Positions 44,017 to 61,315 of a DNA stretch of 64,000 nucleotides are shown here, in pieces. The notes under the pieces are model-generated. The model was given only the letters and a program-made list of their open reading frames with translations, was not told where the DNA came from and made no database searches. This stretch comes from Oscarella lobularis (Eukaryota > Porifera > Homoscleromorpha > Homosclerophorida > Oscarellidae). The stretch covers positions 682,001 to 746,000 of the forward strand of contig NC_089182.1 of the NCBI RefSeq assembly GCF_947507565.1. The letters run 5' to 3'. Position numbers and translations under genes: made by a program. The number at the start of each line of letters is the position of its first letter. Within the stretch, counting starts at the first letter, position 1.

Positions 44017-47000
44017 CTAATTATTATCGTCAGCAGTAGGATCCTGATATCCATCATCTTCATCTCCCATGTCAGCAGTAGGATCTTGGTATCCGTCTTC
44101 CTCGTCTTCAACGTCGGCAGTTGGATCTTGGTACGCTTCCTCTCCTCCCATGTCATCATCAAGAGCTGCGTCTCCCTCAGCAGCATCGGCAGGGTTATCA
44201 TAAAGACGCTCAGATTTGGTTGGGTTCGCTTCCACCGTCGGATTATCATACGCATTTTCATCACTTTCCTTTTCAGACGTCGCGTTTCCCACCGCCGGAT
44301 TATCATAGGCATTTTCATTTTCATTTTCACCGTCATCCGGTTCGCCTCCTTCAACGCCGCCCATCCCAAGATTATCATACGCCGACTGGCCCCCGTCATT
44401 GACGGCAGCTCCATTCATAGTGATAGGATTATCGTAATCCGCCGCAGCATCCTATAAAGAAAATCAAGGCAACCGAAAACACATCTCCGCATTGAATCTA
44501 CCTGAGTGGTTCGCCCATTGGCAGTGGGAGCATTGTCATACGGATTCACGTCCAGCTCGTCCTCGTCATCTTCGGCGAGCGAAGACAGCCCAAGCCCAGC
44601 ATTCGAATACAAACCGCCTGGAACGCAATCGCGTGGATTTTCGTACGGATTGAACGTCACGCCGGCCTCGTTGTCATAACCGTCGTCGTCGGCGGCGTTG
44701 TACTCAGCAAAGGCGGCAGCCATCTCGTACGTGCCGGTCTGTAGCTTTCCTTGTCCCTTGGCTCGAAGACGATCCGCCTAGAAGGTATTTATTTAATTCA
44801 TGCGTCAAGGACCTCAAATCGTATGCGCTTGCCTCGGTCGTCACATATTTGTCCGGTGTTTTGTACATTCGTCCCAGCTGCCTGGAGAGTTCTTTGAACG
44901 TTGGACGCTTGTCCGGTTCCAGGTCCCAGCCTAATATCGAAAAGAAAAAAAAACGGAGTTACAAAAACGGTTGACTATTACTACTCCCTTTACATTCAAG
45001 CATGACGGCGTAGACGCTGGCGTTGCACACTTTGGGATGGGGAAGTCGTTCGCCGTCCGTCAGCAACTGGTACATTTCGCTTCCTTTCTTGCCTTTGAAC
45101 GGCTGATTGCCAAACGTCAGGATTTCCCACATAGTCACGCCTGAGAAAGTAGAAAAAGTCACAAGGACATCCAAAAAAATACCGATTTTTTACCAAATGC
45201 CCAGACGTCCGTTTTGTGAGTGAATTGCAATTTGAGAAGACTCTCGGGAGCCAGCCATTTAATTGGCATCTGATTAAGAAAACATTTTAAAGATTATAAA
45301 CCCTGTTATTAATTGCTTACTTTTTCTCCTAGCGATTGGAAGTGACCCTCGTCGATGTCAAGGATTTTCGACAGGCCAAAATCGGATATCTTCACCATCA
45401 TTGGAGTTTGAACTGAATACGAGAAGTCTAACAACCAGATAACATAGGACAAACTATTTACCCAGAACATTTCGAGCTGCCAAGTCGCGATGAACCAACC
45501 GCTTCTGTTCAAGATAGACCATGCCCTAAACACAGCATACAGTAATAGCAAAATCCTTACAAAAATAAGCGCAGCACTCCATACCCTAGCCACTTGATAC
45601 GAAAACACGAGCAAAGCCTCGCCGGTCAGCGTCGACTTTCGCTTCCTCAAATAACTCAACATAGCGCCAAGAGGCACCAGCTGAGTGATCAACATGACAC
45701 GCGACGCCATGCAGACGCAGAGAAGGCGAACGAGATGAGGATGATCGATGGACGACATGGTGACGGCCTCTTGCAGCAACTCCTTACTAGCCGCAGCCCC
45801 CGTGCCTTCGTTCAACACTTTGACAGCGACGGAGAGTCGATTTGTTTCCCCTTCAGGCAACCAGGTACCCTGATAAATTGTTAGAGCATATAACCACTAA
45901 TATATCTACAAATGAAGGCTTTTTTACCCTATAGACTGTTCCAAAGGCGCCTGATCCAAGCTTCTCCAGTAACTCCAATGAGTTCTCTTGGACGAGGACG
46001 AGACGGGCTTCCGTAGGAGCAACGGCAGCTGGCCCACTCTTCATAGTCATCTGCGAATGGTATGGCATAGGAATATGTACGCAATTTTATGGACGTATTG
46101 ATACCATGCCAAAATGATCTGCTCCTCCGTACATAGGATTGTCAAGAGACGGGCCCTAAACGAGGACGATTTGGCGTGATGCAAATTGTTATCATTATTA
46201 CGGTGCTTACTAATTCTGTGTCTTCCATTTCCGATTTTCTCTTTTCTGACCATTTGAATCCGAAAAAGAGAACAACTGAGATGCCAGTGACGACGACGAT
46301 GAAGCCCAAAACAGCGCCAATGATTGGTCCAATTAAATCTTCAAATCTAAAAAAGCGAGAGAAAACTATACAAAATGGTAATAAAGAAAATAAAGATAAT
46401 TACCGGAAAGGGCTATTAGTGCCTTGCACAACACCAAGAGTCGGAGGAACTTCGCAAGTTGATCTGATCAGAACAGCATCCTGAGGTAGAGGCTCGGTTG
46501 GCTTTTCAGTCTCGGTTTCTCCGCCTTCACCATTTTCTTCTCCATCCGGATTGCCTTCGACGAGGCGATCCGTCGTAGGAGGTGCCGCCGTCGGACCACG
46601 TCCCAAGCGATATATCGTCGTTCCGTTATACAAGTATTCGAAGACCTCATTAAATCTTGTGACGTCGCAACTAGACACGCAAAATCTTTCTTGCTCGAAT
46701 TGTTGACATCCGTTTAGACAGTTCTCCTCCAAAATGTTTCCACCTCCATTACACGTGCGTTTGCCTGGAACGACTTTGCACTGGACGTCGCAATCTGCGC
46801 AGACGTTGTCAATTTCGTTGGGGAACGTGTCATTGGGACAAACGGAGTAACAGCGCCCTGAATATGCTAGTACAATGTCTTCCGGACAGTTTTCGTAGCA
46901 AAACTCCGTTCCATTTCTTTCTGCAATATTCAAGGTACATGGATTGCACTGAACTTCTCCCGATACGAATGAACATCCAGGAGTGCCGCACCGCTCAGGA

Positions 47001-49806
47001 CAGTCCTTGCACTGCTTCACTGAATTTTCGTACTGTCCTGAACCGCACTGTTCTCGGCAGACGCCGGCGTCTTCTACTATTGTGCATGCGCCGTTGCAAT
47101 CGTCCGGTCCTGGGCCATTGCATGTTGTGCACAATGGATGGCATCTCCGGCAGATGGTTCTTCCAGAGAAGGTGCTATTCACCTCAGTCACATCTCCTGA
47201 GTATCGACCATCTGGACACGTCTTCTGAACGCATTCGAGAATGTCAGTTTCGTTTTCATTGAGAATGAGAAGGCCGCTGCAATTGTTGCATCCTCCTGGT
47301 CCCAGGAAAGGTCCGGGTCCGGTACAGCCGTCCTCGCACGCTTCATGACACGGATAGCAAACGTTAGTCTCGTTATAACGGTTGGGAGGACAATTTGGTT
47401 GACAGAACGTCGCGTTCTTTACATTCTTGCAAGAAAAACACTCGTCGTTATTCTGCGCAAAAGACATCATGGTAAGAAATGATACAGAAAATTTAGAATG
47501 TATACTCACGGGACCGTTGCAACCTTCAGCGCATTCCTCATGGCAAAATGAACACAACCCTCGACCTATTGACTCCTTTCCAGAATCGGCGTACATAAGT
47601 CTGTAAGAAATACGATATCACGTAGGATTACAAATAAAATTCCTGCTCCTACCCGACTCCAGCATTCTTTGCCGCAGTGGCGCAGTCACTGACGCATGTG
47701 CCAAAATATTCAAAGTTGACACAACCGACGCAATGACTTGCGCTTTGGCCCCAACATCCCAACGTGATGTTACACTGAGAATTACAGTAGTTGTCTCCTA
47801 TGTGACGAACCATTCGTTTACTAACGCTACTAACAAGGTGTAAGCTTACCGCAAGAATCATTGTTGTTACCAATAAGAGCAGATTGATTTTGCGTGATTA
47901 TACCGGCATCGCGAAGACCCTCTTGTGTAAGATTTAAACACAATTTACTATTGAAGCTCAGAAGAACATCTCCTTTTGTGATTGACTTCAGCGACTCAAG
48001 TCCAAGGTTGTAGAAACCCGTACTAAATACCAACAAGCTAAACCGGACTTTTCCGACATTTCGAAGTTCATCTCCTCCAATCGTTTCCAGATTGCGTAGA
48101 AATTTCATAGATGTAAATCGAGGTTCGTTCGTAAGCGTAGCGACTCGGACATACCCACTGACAGTTCGAACGAATTTAAATGCTACTTCCAAGTCAGACT
48201 GATTAACCTGAGGTCTGTCGGTGCCAGAATCCCTGCAGCACAGGATTGAAAGAAATGAATTAAGTAGAGATATAAGATACATACGCATTTAGGTAAAAGT
48301 CACTGAAAGAAAGACTTCCTTTTATGTCTGTGCAATTGATCAAGTTGCGAATGTTAAAGCCGTCTACGTTGAGAGGAGAGTCGCATACTAATAATGACAC
48401 AACCTTTTATCATTCAAATACATCTCTATCATATCCGCTTTACCCTTGGGACATGGACCAGTGCAATCAATGCAAAATCCATTTTCAGAACGTCTTCCTT
48501 CTGGACAAATTTCAACGCACTGTTGTCCATTAGCGAACGTACCGACTACACAACACAGTTTTAGTCTAATTAAATTGTTCACCTCAGCTAGAAATTCCTA
48601 CTTGGGCACTGAGCCACACATTCGTCTCCAAATATAAACTTTCCGTCCTCCGTCGGAACAAACGATGCCGTTCGAGAATCAAAAACGACCAACGGACGAC
48701 ACTGATCAACGCACTGGTCACCATCACGAAATAGCCGACAAGCCTACGGAAGTTGATACCCATGGATCATTGTCATGCAAAGGTGAAACTCCTTACTGAA
48801 CACGCCCTGTCACTGTTCGCCTGTGTGCATCCGCCGAGGCAATCAGGATCGCAGCAATCGAAAATGGTTGATCCCCGGCAACGAGATCCCGCACCACAGC
48901 GGGGATTACAGATCTTCAACGTGCCTACACAGAAGTGATGAGATGGTTACGTCAACGCTATACAAACACGCGCGGCCCAGTGGGTGAGAAGCTAAACAAT
49001 TGCGCCCACAAAAGAAAACAATCGCGGCGCCCTCGTCTTTCGGTACTTACGAACGTGGCATTGATCTTTGGACCAGCAGAAGTTGCCTGGACACGACGAA
49101 CAGTCCGGCTCTAAATACGCGTAAAACGTATATTGAATTAGAGAATCTTCTAATTACCTATAACTGATAGAGCCGTTCCCACTTGGAAATCGAAGACATC
49201 GTCTCTTCCGCCCGGGAGAATATCGCTCCAGTCAGTTGCATTTGGAGTGGTGAGGTTGCTGAGTTTGTAGAGTAAGACTTTTCCGTTGACGATTTCTTGA
49301 AGCGAAGGAAACGGCCATTTCGTAATATCGGATTCTCCGAGCGAAACGGAAAAGCGATGGCCTGTTGCTTTCGGAAAACCCCTTAGACCCGAGCTCACAA
49401 GACGCGTTTCCTGGCCTCGTACGACTTTTAGACTCGGTAGGGGAACATCGATACCGTTGGCGAAATTGATGAGCAAGTAGCCGGTAATCTCCGTTACATT
49501 GGCAAGAAAAGCGAAATCGGACGTTACATTCGGTGGTCTATTCGGTCCCAGCGCAACGATCAGCGATCCTTCGACGATTTCGCAGCCGGAGAAGCGTTCC
49601 TCGAGAAACTTTAGCCGCTCCTCAAAAACTTTCTTGCTTTGGGCTTCGTTTCCACTGTCACCTCTGCACACTGCAAAGAATCGATAGGAGCGATCTGCGT
49701 AGAGAGTTTCAGCTCTACCTTTGCGAGCGGCGGCGAAAGAAACGTTCGATAGCGCCAACGCTACCGCGACGACGATTGAGAGAAGGCTTTTTATCGCTTT
49801 CGGCAT
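44017..49806 (-). CDS. ErbB/EGFR-like receptor tyrosine kinase 1, YxN-rich tail
   Basis: A type I receptor kinase. The start at 49806 gives a classical signal peptide, MPKAIKSLLSIVVAVALALSNVSFA; an in-frame ATG at 49893 would bury it. The ectodomain has an EGFR-type L1 domain (CRGDSGNEAQSKK...GSLIVALG), a furin-like cysteine-rich region, an L2 domain (about 48230-47860) and a second, long cysteine-rich region (to about 46680). A Pro/Thr/Glu linker and a TM helix (IIGAVLGFIVVVTGISVVLFFGF, about 46330-46250) follow. The kinase has [38 protein letters not shown] and [12 protein letters not shown], so catalytic residues are intact. The activation loop lacks the usual tyrosine. The tail holds nine YxN sites and three YQDPTAD repeats. 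It is a tandem duplicate of the gene at 50087. Confidence 0.92.
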
Positions 49807-50086
49807 TGGTTTTGCGTTCGCTTTCCTCTTGCTGTCCGCGTAGAAACCTGTGGCAGGACACGGGATGAACTGTCCACAAATAGCCGCGATCACGCCTTTG
49901 ATGACGTTTTGTCATTGCCAAATATGGTGAAGGTGTGGCTCTATTTCCTGAACGACGGAAATGCAAACAAAAATGACGTACTGAACTGATACAAATACTG
50001 AAACGACTGTCTTTCAATTGCCACAGAAAATGAGAACTTGAACGTTGAACGTAGTTGCTGAATGACTGAGCGTTTTTCAGCCATTG

Positions 50087-55465
<5,379 letters not shown>

Positions 55466-55816
55466 GCTTTTTTGTTGGGGCAGGTAACACCTGTGCTGGA
55501 CGACAGTGGGAGGGGCGAGCCACGATGTACGGGGATGTACTTCCTAGAAAAAAAAAACAAATTGAATTGGTGCAAATACTAGAACGATTGTATTTCGGCA
55601 GAAGCAGTCGGGAGCATCTTTCCACAAATTCTTTTCTCTTTACAATTAGGCCAAGCCCTTCAACCTTGGGAGTTCTGCTTGGTGAGAAATAAGGAGGGCA
55701 GCCTGGGGATGTACGAGCAGGACCAAGCCAAAGTTAACAACGCGCTATTTTTCAATGTAAATTGAACTCAAAAGAAATAGAGAAATAAGAAACCCTTCTC
55801 GTAATGCACATACCAG
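55466..55816. other. Gap between tensin 3' end and RTK2 5' end
   Basis: A 351-bp gap holding the RTK2 upstream region and the tensin 3' flank. A minus-strand frame at 55353-55625 overlaps the RTK2 first exon in another frame and has no recognised domain. No clear TATA or repeat was seen. Confidence 0.5.
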
Positions 55817-58800
55817 CTATTGCGCAAATTGAGTTGCAGTCACTTTCATAATTTGATTCACGAACGTAACGATGGCGTTGGACGGCTGCGCATCGTCGTA
55901 TTCCGCAAACAGATGACATCCGTATCGATCAGTTGTACCCGGCCTTCGACTTACAATTCCAAAAATACTAAACAAAGAACATTGCACTAGACCTGAAATT
56001 GAGCCAGCATTCAATTACCTCCGTGTCGTACTAGTCCCCTTATGATGCGATTCTCCTACCCAAGGACAAACTTGGGTTTTAGTGTCGTCCATCAAACAAA
56101 ACAGAATGGAACGAATAGGATAGTGCTTTCGAAAAAAGCCGCTACGCGCAGTACAACAATCAAAACTGCGCTCACTTTTTTAGTCAATTATTCAGTAGCA
56201 TAGTCAGATGATCTAAATTTTCCTCTACAATTTTGGAAATTTTTACGTTGGACGCATTGCGGTGTATGATTTGACAAAACTCTTGACTATGCCACTGCCT
56301 AAAACCCTTCTTACCTTTTCCCTGTACCTGTGAGAAGAATGCCGGTCACGTTCGCTTTGAAGTGAACGAGTGTCGGCGTTATAAAAGGACTACGTACGAC
56401 GTAGTCTGCCAGGGCCATAGAAATCGTTTCCCGGCCGCTTGTGGGTAGGGGCACCTCCGTCGACATCAAATACAAAACATCACACGCTACGAGAAAACAC
56501 ACGTACGATAGCTGGACGCGTCACGCGTTCCGTATCTACCGGCGCCGCGATTTATTATTTCCATTTGAGGCGATACTTTCTTTCTTGGTGGAAGTTGAGG
56601 CTTTTGACGAGCCGGAGAACGACGTTGAAGTGAGGTTGCTGATACATCTACAACAAAGATGTCATTTATCTATCTTTTTTTTAAAAAGTGACGTTTTAGA
56701 TGAGACCTTTCATTGGAATGACTAGCTTGCATGGAAGTTGGAGTGGATTGATGGAATGCTCCAATACAAACTGTATCAACGAGTCTAGAAACCAAGTCAT
56801 CGTAACTGCCACTACACCATCGTACAACTCACTGAACACTGGCTCGTCTGACCCAAACAATTTCAATCCACCGTTTTCAGTAACGATTAAGAAATGCTTT
56901 ACGGCACCCGATTTCTGCGACGCTATAACAAAGAAATACCGACATATGCCCCAATAAAAGATTTCCCATAGGCCATACCAGGATCGACGTAACTTTGAGT
57001 GGTTTTCATAACCAGACTATAGCTCCCGGGTCTCGAGTTACTATCCCTAATAACGAAGCTGCCTGGCTTGCAGTTCTGAAGTAGTTTATCAGCTAAGATA
57101 AACCGCAGGTTTCCTGAACACGTCACAGTGACCATGTACGAGCATTACCTTCCATTTTCGTCATGTGCGGCTTATACCAAAACTGTTTCCCCATGTTAAC
57201 AGACCCGGGACTCCTCGGAGGCAGCGACGGCTTTCGCTTCTCCGCTTCCTTCGCGACTCTCTCCGCCGCGACGCCTTCGGGCACCGACTCGAGCCCAATA
57301 ACACGCACGGGCTGCGAGACGCCGCCGATAGGCCGAGGCCTCTCCGCCGCTGCAGCCACGACCGTCGAAACCGGCGAAGCGACGCTCTCACTTCCACTGC
57401 CCCACTGATCGCTAAAGAACTGCTGCTTGGACGCCTCCTCCCGATTGGGCGGCACGAATACGTTGTCGAACGTCACATTGGATAGAGTATCGGGCGAACG
57501 AAACTCCCGCTGACACGGCTTTTCGTCCGGATCAGACCGCGGATTTTCTCTCGCGGCACCGCCTATGATCTTCGGCTCCGACTTGTTGGGCGAAAACGGA
57601 ATGAGCCAATCGGAGGGAGCATCCAACGGGGAGGGCGACGAATCATAACGTTTAAACCAGCCGTCGAAGGAATTTGCGGATTGGCTTATAGGAGGTTCCT
57701 TCGAATTGGAATTATTCGAGACGAAAATCGGCGGCACGTCCGTGTAGTCCTTCGACGACTTTCGTTCGGACGACGGCCCGATTTCGCGTTCGGGCGAAAA
57801 CGCGACCGTGCCGTAATAGCGATCGTCGTCCGCGCCGAAATCGTCTTCGGCGGTCGCGATGCGCACGGCGTTCGACGACATTCGAACGTCGGCGTCGACG
57901 CGCGACGCGTCGAGACCGGCTTCGACGAGCCGACGATGCCAGTTCTTTTCGAATTCGCTCATCGTGCGCTTTTCAACCGAACGCGGCGATTGGGAAACGA
58001 TTTTTCCGTCTTGGAGTTTAATACCTGGACGGAAAGAGGAAAGTGTTCCGCGTTACTCAGTCGTTCGATGACTCAAACGTCTCAGATACTGTAACCCCAA
58101 TAGCGATCCTATCTACAGTACACTTTCTAGAGTCTGCTTGTGCGGACATTCCCAAGGGCACTTTAAAAAAACATCTTTTACGTAACAAAGGCTCCCCAAC
58201 TGAGATGCTACGATACTACTAAATTCTCTCCCTTCTCTTACCTTGTATTCGTTTGACAGCGGCGTAGAGGCTCTGATCGACCGGGCCGGCATAGTGCTCC
58301 GGATCTAATAAGGATGAAAGCCCCTGCTTGTGAGTTTCTTTGCGCTTGCCTCGCGGGCTCGGACTCACTTGGGGTCGGAGTTCCAGTGACGGCGCTTTCG
58401 CCGTCGGGTTGAGCGCGTTCGATTTGGCTCATTTTTTCGTAGGACGAGCTGCGTCGAAGGCGAGCGACGCTGTCGCTGCTGCGCTGAAGCGCACGATGAA
58501 CCGTCTCCCCCTCTGAGGTAGGGAGAACGCGTAAGGGATGACTGCATTTGGTAATAATATATCGAGTTACTGTTCAGGTCAATGAGAGGCGGAGAGAAGA
58601 TGAATTCCACGGAAGACGAGTCTGGAAATCGTTTGTCTGTCGGAGAGAAAGAGAAAAAAATTAAAAAGAAGGACGAAGTCAATGAGCAAATCGATTCATT
58701 AGGTTCTATCCTAAAGTCTTCTCTTCTCTTTACCTCGATGCGCTTCGTCCAGTTCGGATTTATTGAAAACGAGAACGAATTCGGTCACGGCGCACGTGTG

Positions 58801-60662
58801 AAATTGGCAGCGAAAAATGGCGTCGCGATTCGAAAGTGACTTGTGAAATCCTTTCACCTTAGCGAAACAGAAAAAGAACGGCTCTATCAATAGTAGCCGA
58901 TAGAGGAGAGTCTCGCTATGTCTATACCAGGATATCTCCCGAGAGTTCTAGCGGTTCAGGAAAGGCGATGAGGATCCGGCCGTTCGACCCGGAAGAAGGA
59001 CTGGGGGGGAACAGTGCGCGCGTGCGATAGAAACTCAAGCGTATGTGGTGCGCTTTTTTTACTGCGTTTCAGTCGTGTGAATGAGATTGAGATTTTGATA
59101 GATTTTGAGGAAGAGCTTGCAGCCGCCGCGACTGTCGAAATTGGGCGTGCCGTGAACGATGAACGTCTGCAGAAATATTGGCCTGAATGCGCAAACACAT
59201 CAACGATCATATTCTAATTTCTTCAAAAATTTGCTTACCCATCTGTTAGTCTTATTTTCTTTTTCAGCAAATCTTCGAAGTAGTGAACGTATCTTTCGAA
59301 ATATGCAATTTAATATATACACGGACAAATAATTGGTTTCCTCTTTACCGGCGCTGTGACGGTTGCGTGACCCCGCCTAATTTGTCGTCATAAAATCGCT
59401 TCATGGCAAACTGATCCAGAGCGTCCTCAGCACTACAAAAAATTAATTAATACTTGAGTGTTTGTTGCTTTACTATAGGCTCTCTATCGATTACCTCGTG
59501 CACAAATTGCTGTAGTGCATGTACGCGGAAATCACAACACCAGTCCGACCCTTACCACCCTAGTAACAACAACAAAAAACTCTAACCTCTACGGAGCGTT
59601 TTCACACTCATTTAAAAACCTTGCAGTGGACGACTACCACGTGCTGGGGGTCACTAGCCAACCAGGAGTCAATAGACTTGCATATGCTAAAAGAAGAGAG
59701 ATAAAGGATCTCTTAGACTAATTTTTTTATCACCTGCAAAGTCGGTCTAGAGGCGGAGCCAAATGATCGGGCCAGCCAAAATCGAGAACCTAGACGCAGA
59801 GTTCTAACGTTTGCTAAAAAACAACAACGTGCAGTTAAAAACGTGCCTGGTGATTTAACTTCGAGACGTCGTAGCTGCGCTCGGACAGATTGAACACCAT
59901 GTACTTGTCCTCGTGTTTCTGCTTGAGCATCTTCGCGACGTCCTCCAAATTATTTCGGTACGTGCTTTCGAGCCCCGTCGCCGGAAAAGACATCGCTGCG
60001 AAAGGGAAAGACGACACGTGACGTGCCATTGAATATTTTGAATCGTCAAAAAAATCTCTTACCTATGATTCGCTCCGTGATGTACGTCAAATCCAAGTCA
60101 AACGTGTTATCGATGTACCGTCCCCTTCCCCTAAGAAAATTCATCGACGTTCCGTCGTACAATGAAACCGTGCAAATGCGTTAGGAAAGAAAGTCCCGTA
60201 CGAGAACTACAAAAATTGCGTTGCCAAGGGTAGTGCAGTAGTTCCGGTGGTATGCGAAAAACGAAGGCCTCCCTTCCTCCTAATGCTGTACGACTAATCT
60301 TCACTCACTTGGCAATGATGTGTCGAAGGTGAGATCGAATTCCTTTTGGATTTTTTGGCTCGGGCTATGAGAGAAGCGAGTCTATACAAACCTTTTCCGG
60401 CTGTCTTATTTTACGGCTCTTTGAAGAGGGCGTGACATGGGAATTCCGTCTTGAGCCTAGAGAAGAAGGAAAGTGGTCTCCTCAGCCGTTGATTTCGTTT
60501 TACTGTACGTACCCTTTCGTTTTCGCGATCGGGAGTTTCTCGTTTCTTGACTCCGGAGTGGAATTCGATCCAGTGGGCTCGAACGCGAGCGTCGGACGGA
60601 AATTTCACCATGCAGTTGGGACATATAAAGCCTTCCAATGCGCCTCTGTTCGCAAACGCCAT
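55817..60662 (-). CDS. TNS: Tensin with zinc finger, PTEN-like phosphatase/C2, SH2 and PTB domains
   Basis: Tensins link integrin adhesions to actin and to phosphotyrosine signalling. The start at 60662 opens [12 protein letters not shown], followed by an EEA1-like C2H2 finger (CPNC...HWIEFH). Two short exons ([33 protein letters not shown]) lead into the phosphatase domain [30 protein letters not shown]. Its catalytic loop HCKGGKGRTG is split by a 60-nt intron (59560-59619). The C2 domain follows ([23 protein letters not shown], then [25 protein letters not shown], and [17 protein letters not shown]). A long disordered Ser/Pro-rich region (58500-57180) precedes the SH2 ([44 protein letters not shown]) and PTB ([43 protein letters not shown]). 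Stop at 55817-55819. Confidence 0.92.
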
Positions 60663-61315
60663 CAGGACGAGTCTCTAAAGTCGAAAAAAAGGAGACTCTC
60701 TTGTCGACCAGGGTCGACTGACGTCAAGATAACGCGCTCTAATTCAAACGTCACGTGCACGTGCCAATTTTTTTGTATGTGATTCAAAGCAAATAAAGGT
60801 AAACAGGCGTTGCAGATATCTATGGCGCCAGTGTCGGAATGCAGTCGGACATACATGTATCCTCCTCGCGTCGAGTGACGTATAATTCAATACGTCACCG
60901 TGTAAATTAAGTACAGTGAAATCCTGTCACAAGCCAGCTGCTATTTTACTCATGAAATCAAAATGCTCCTAAGTGTGTCTTGCTTCAATAATTGTCTAAT
61001 TAGGCATATCAGTTTACTAAAGAAAGTACATCAGTGTCGTCGTTGTCGTTAGGATAATACGTTCTCATCATCATCATGATCATCATGTTATTGAAGAGAA
61101 GTTCGCAGTTCACGCCGATCACTGACCAAGGCAGGAAGTCTGGCTTTTAGTAGCCGCGGCCCGTGTCTTTTTTGCCGCTCCTAATTAGAAATACGCACAA
61201 ACAACGATTAATGTGATTCTTAGCGCCGCCTCTCGGCGATAGACCGCGCCCTAAAAGTTCTTAAGTACCGCGGCACTGGCGGAGTGTAGCTTCATTGTGT
61301 TTGCAGCTGCAAGCA
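60663..61315. promoter_or_regulatory. Divergent tensin/Wnt intergenic region
   Basis: A 653-bp gap between divergent genes. It contains overlapping E-box-like sequence (GTCACGTGCACGTGCC) at about 60751-60766 and an ATC/ATG-rich simple repeat at about 61064-61088. No TATA box was clear for either gene. A minus-strand frame at 60662-60856 looks like a chance frame. Confidence 0.4.
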
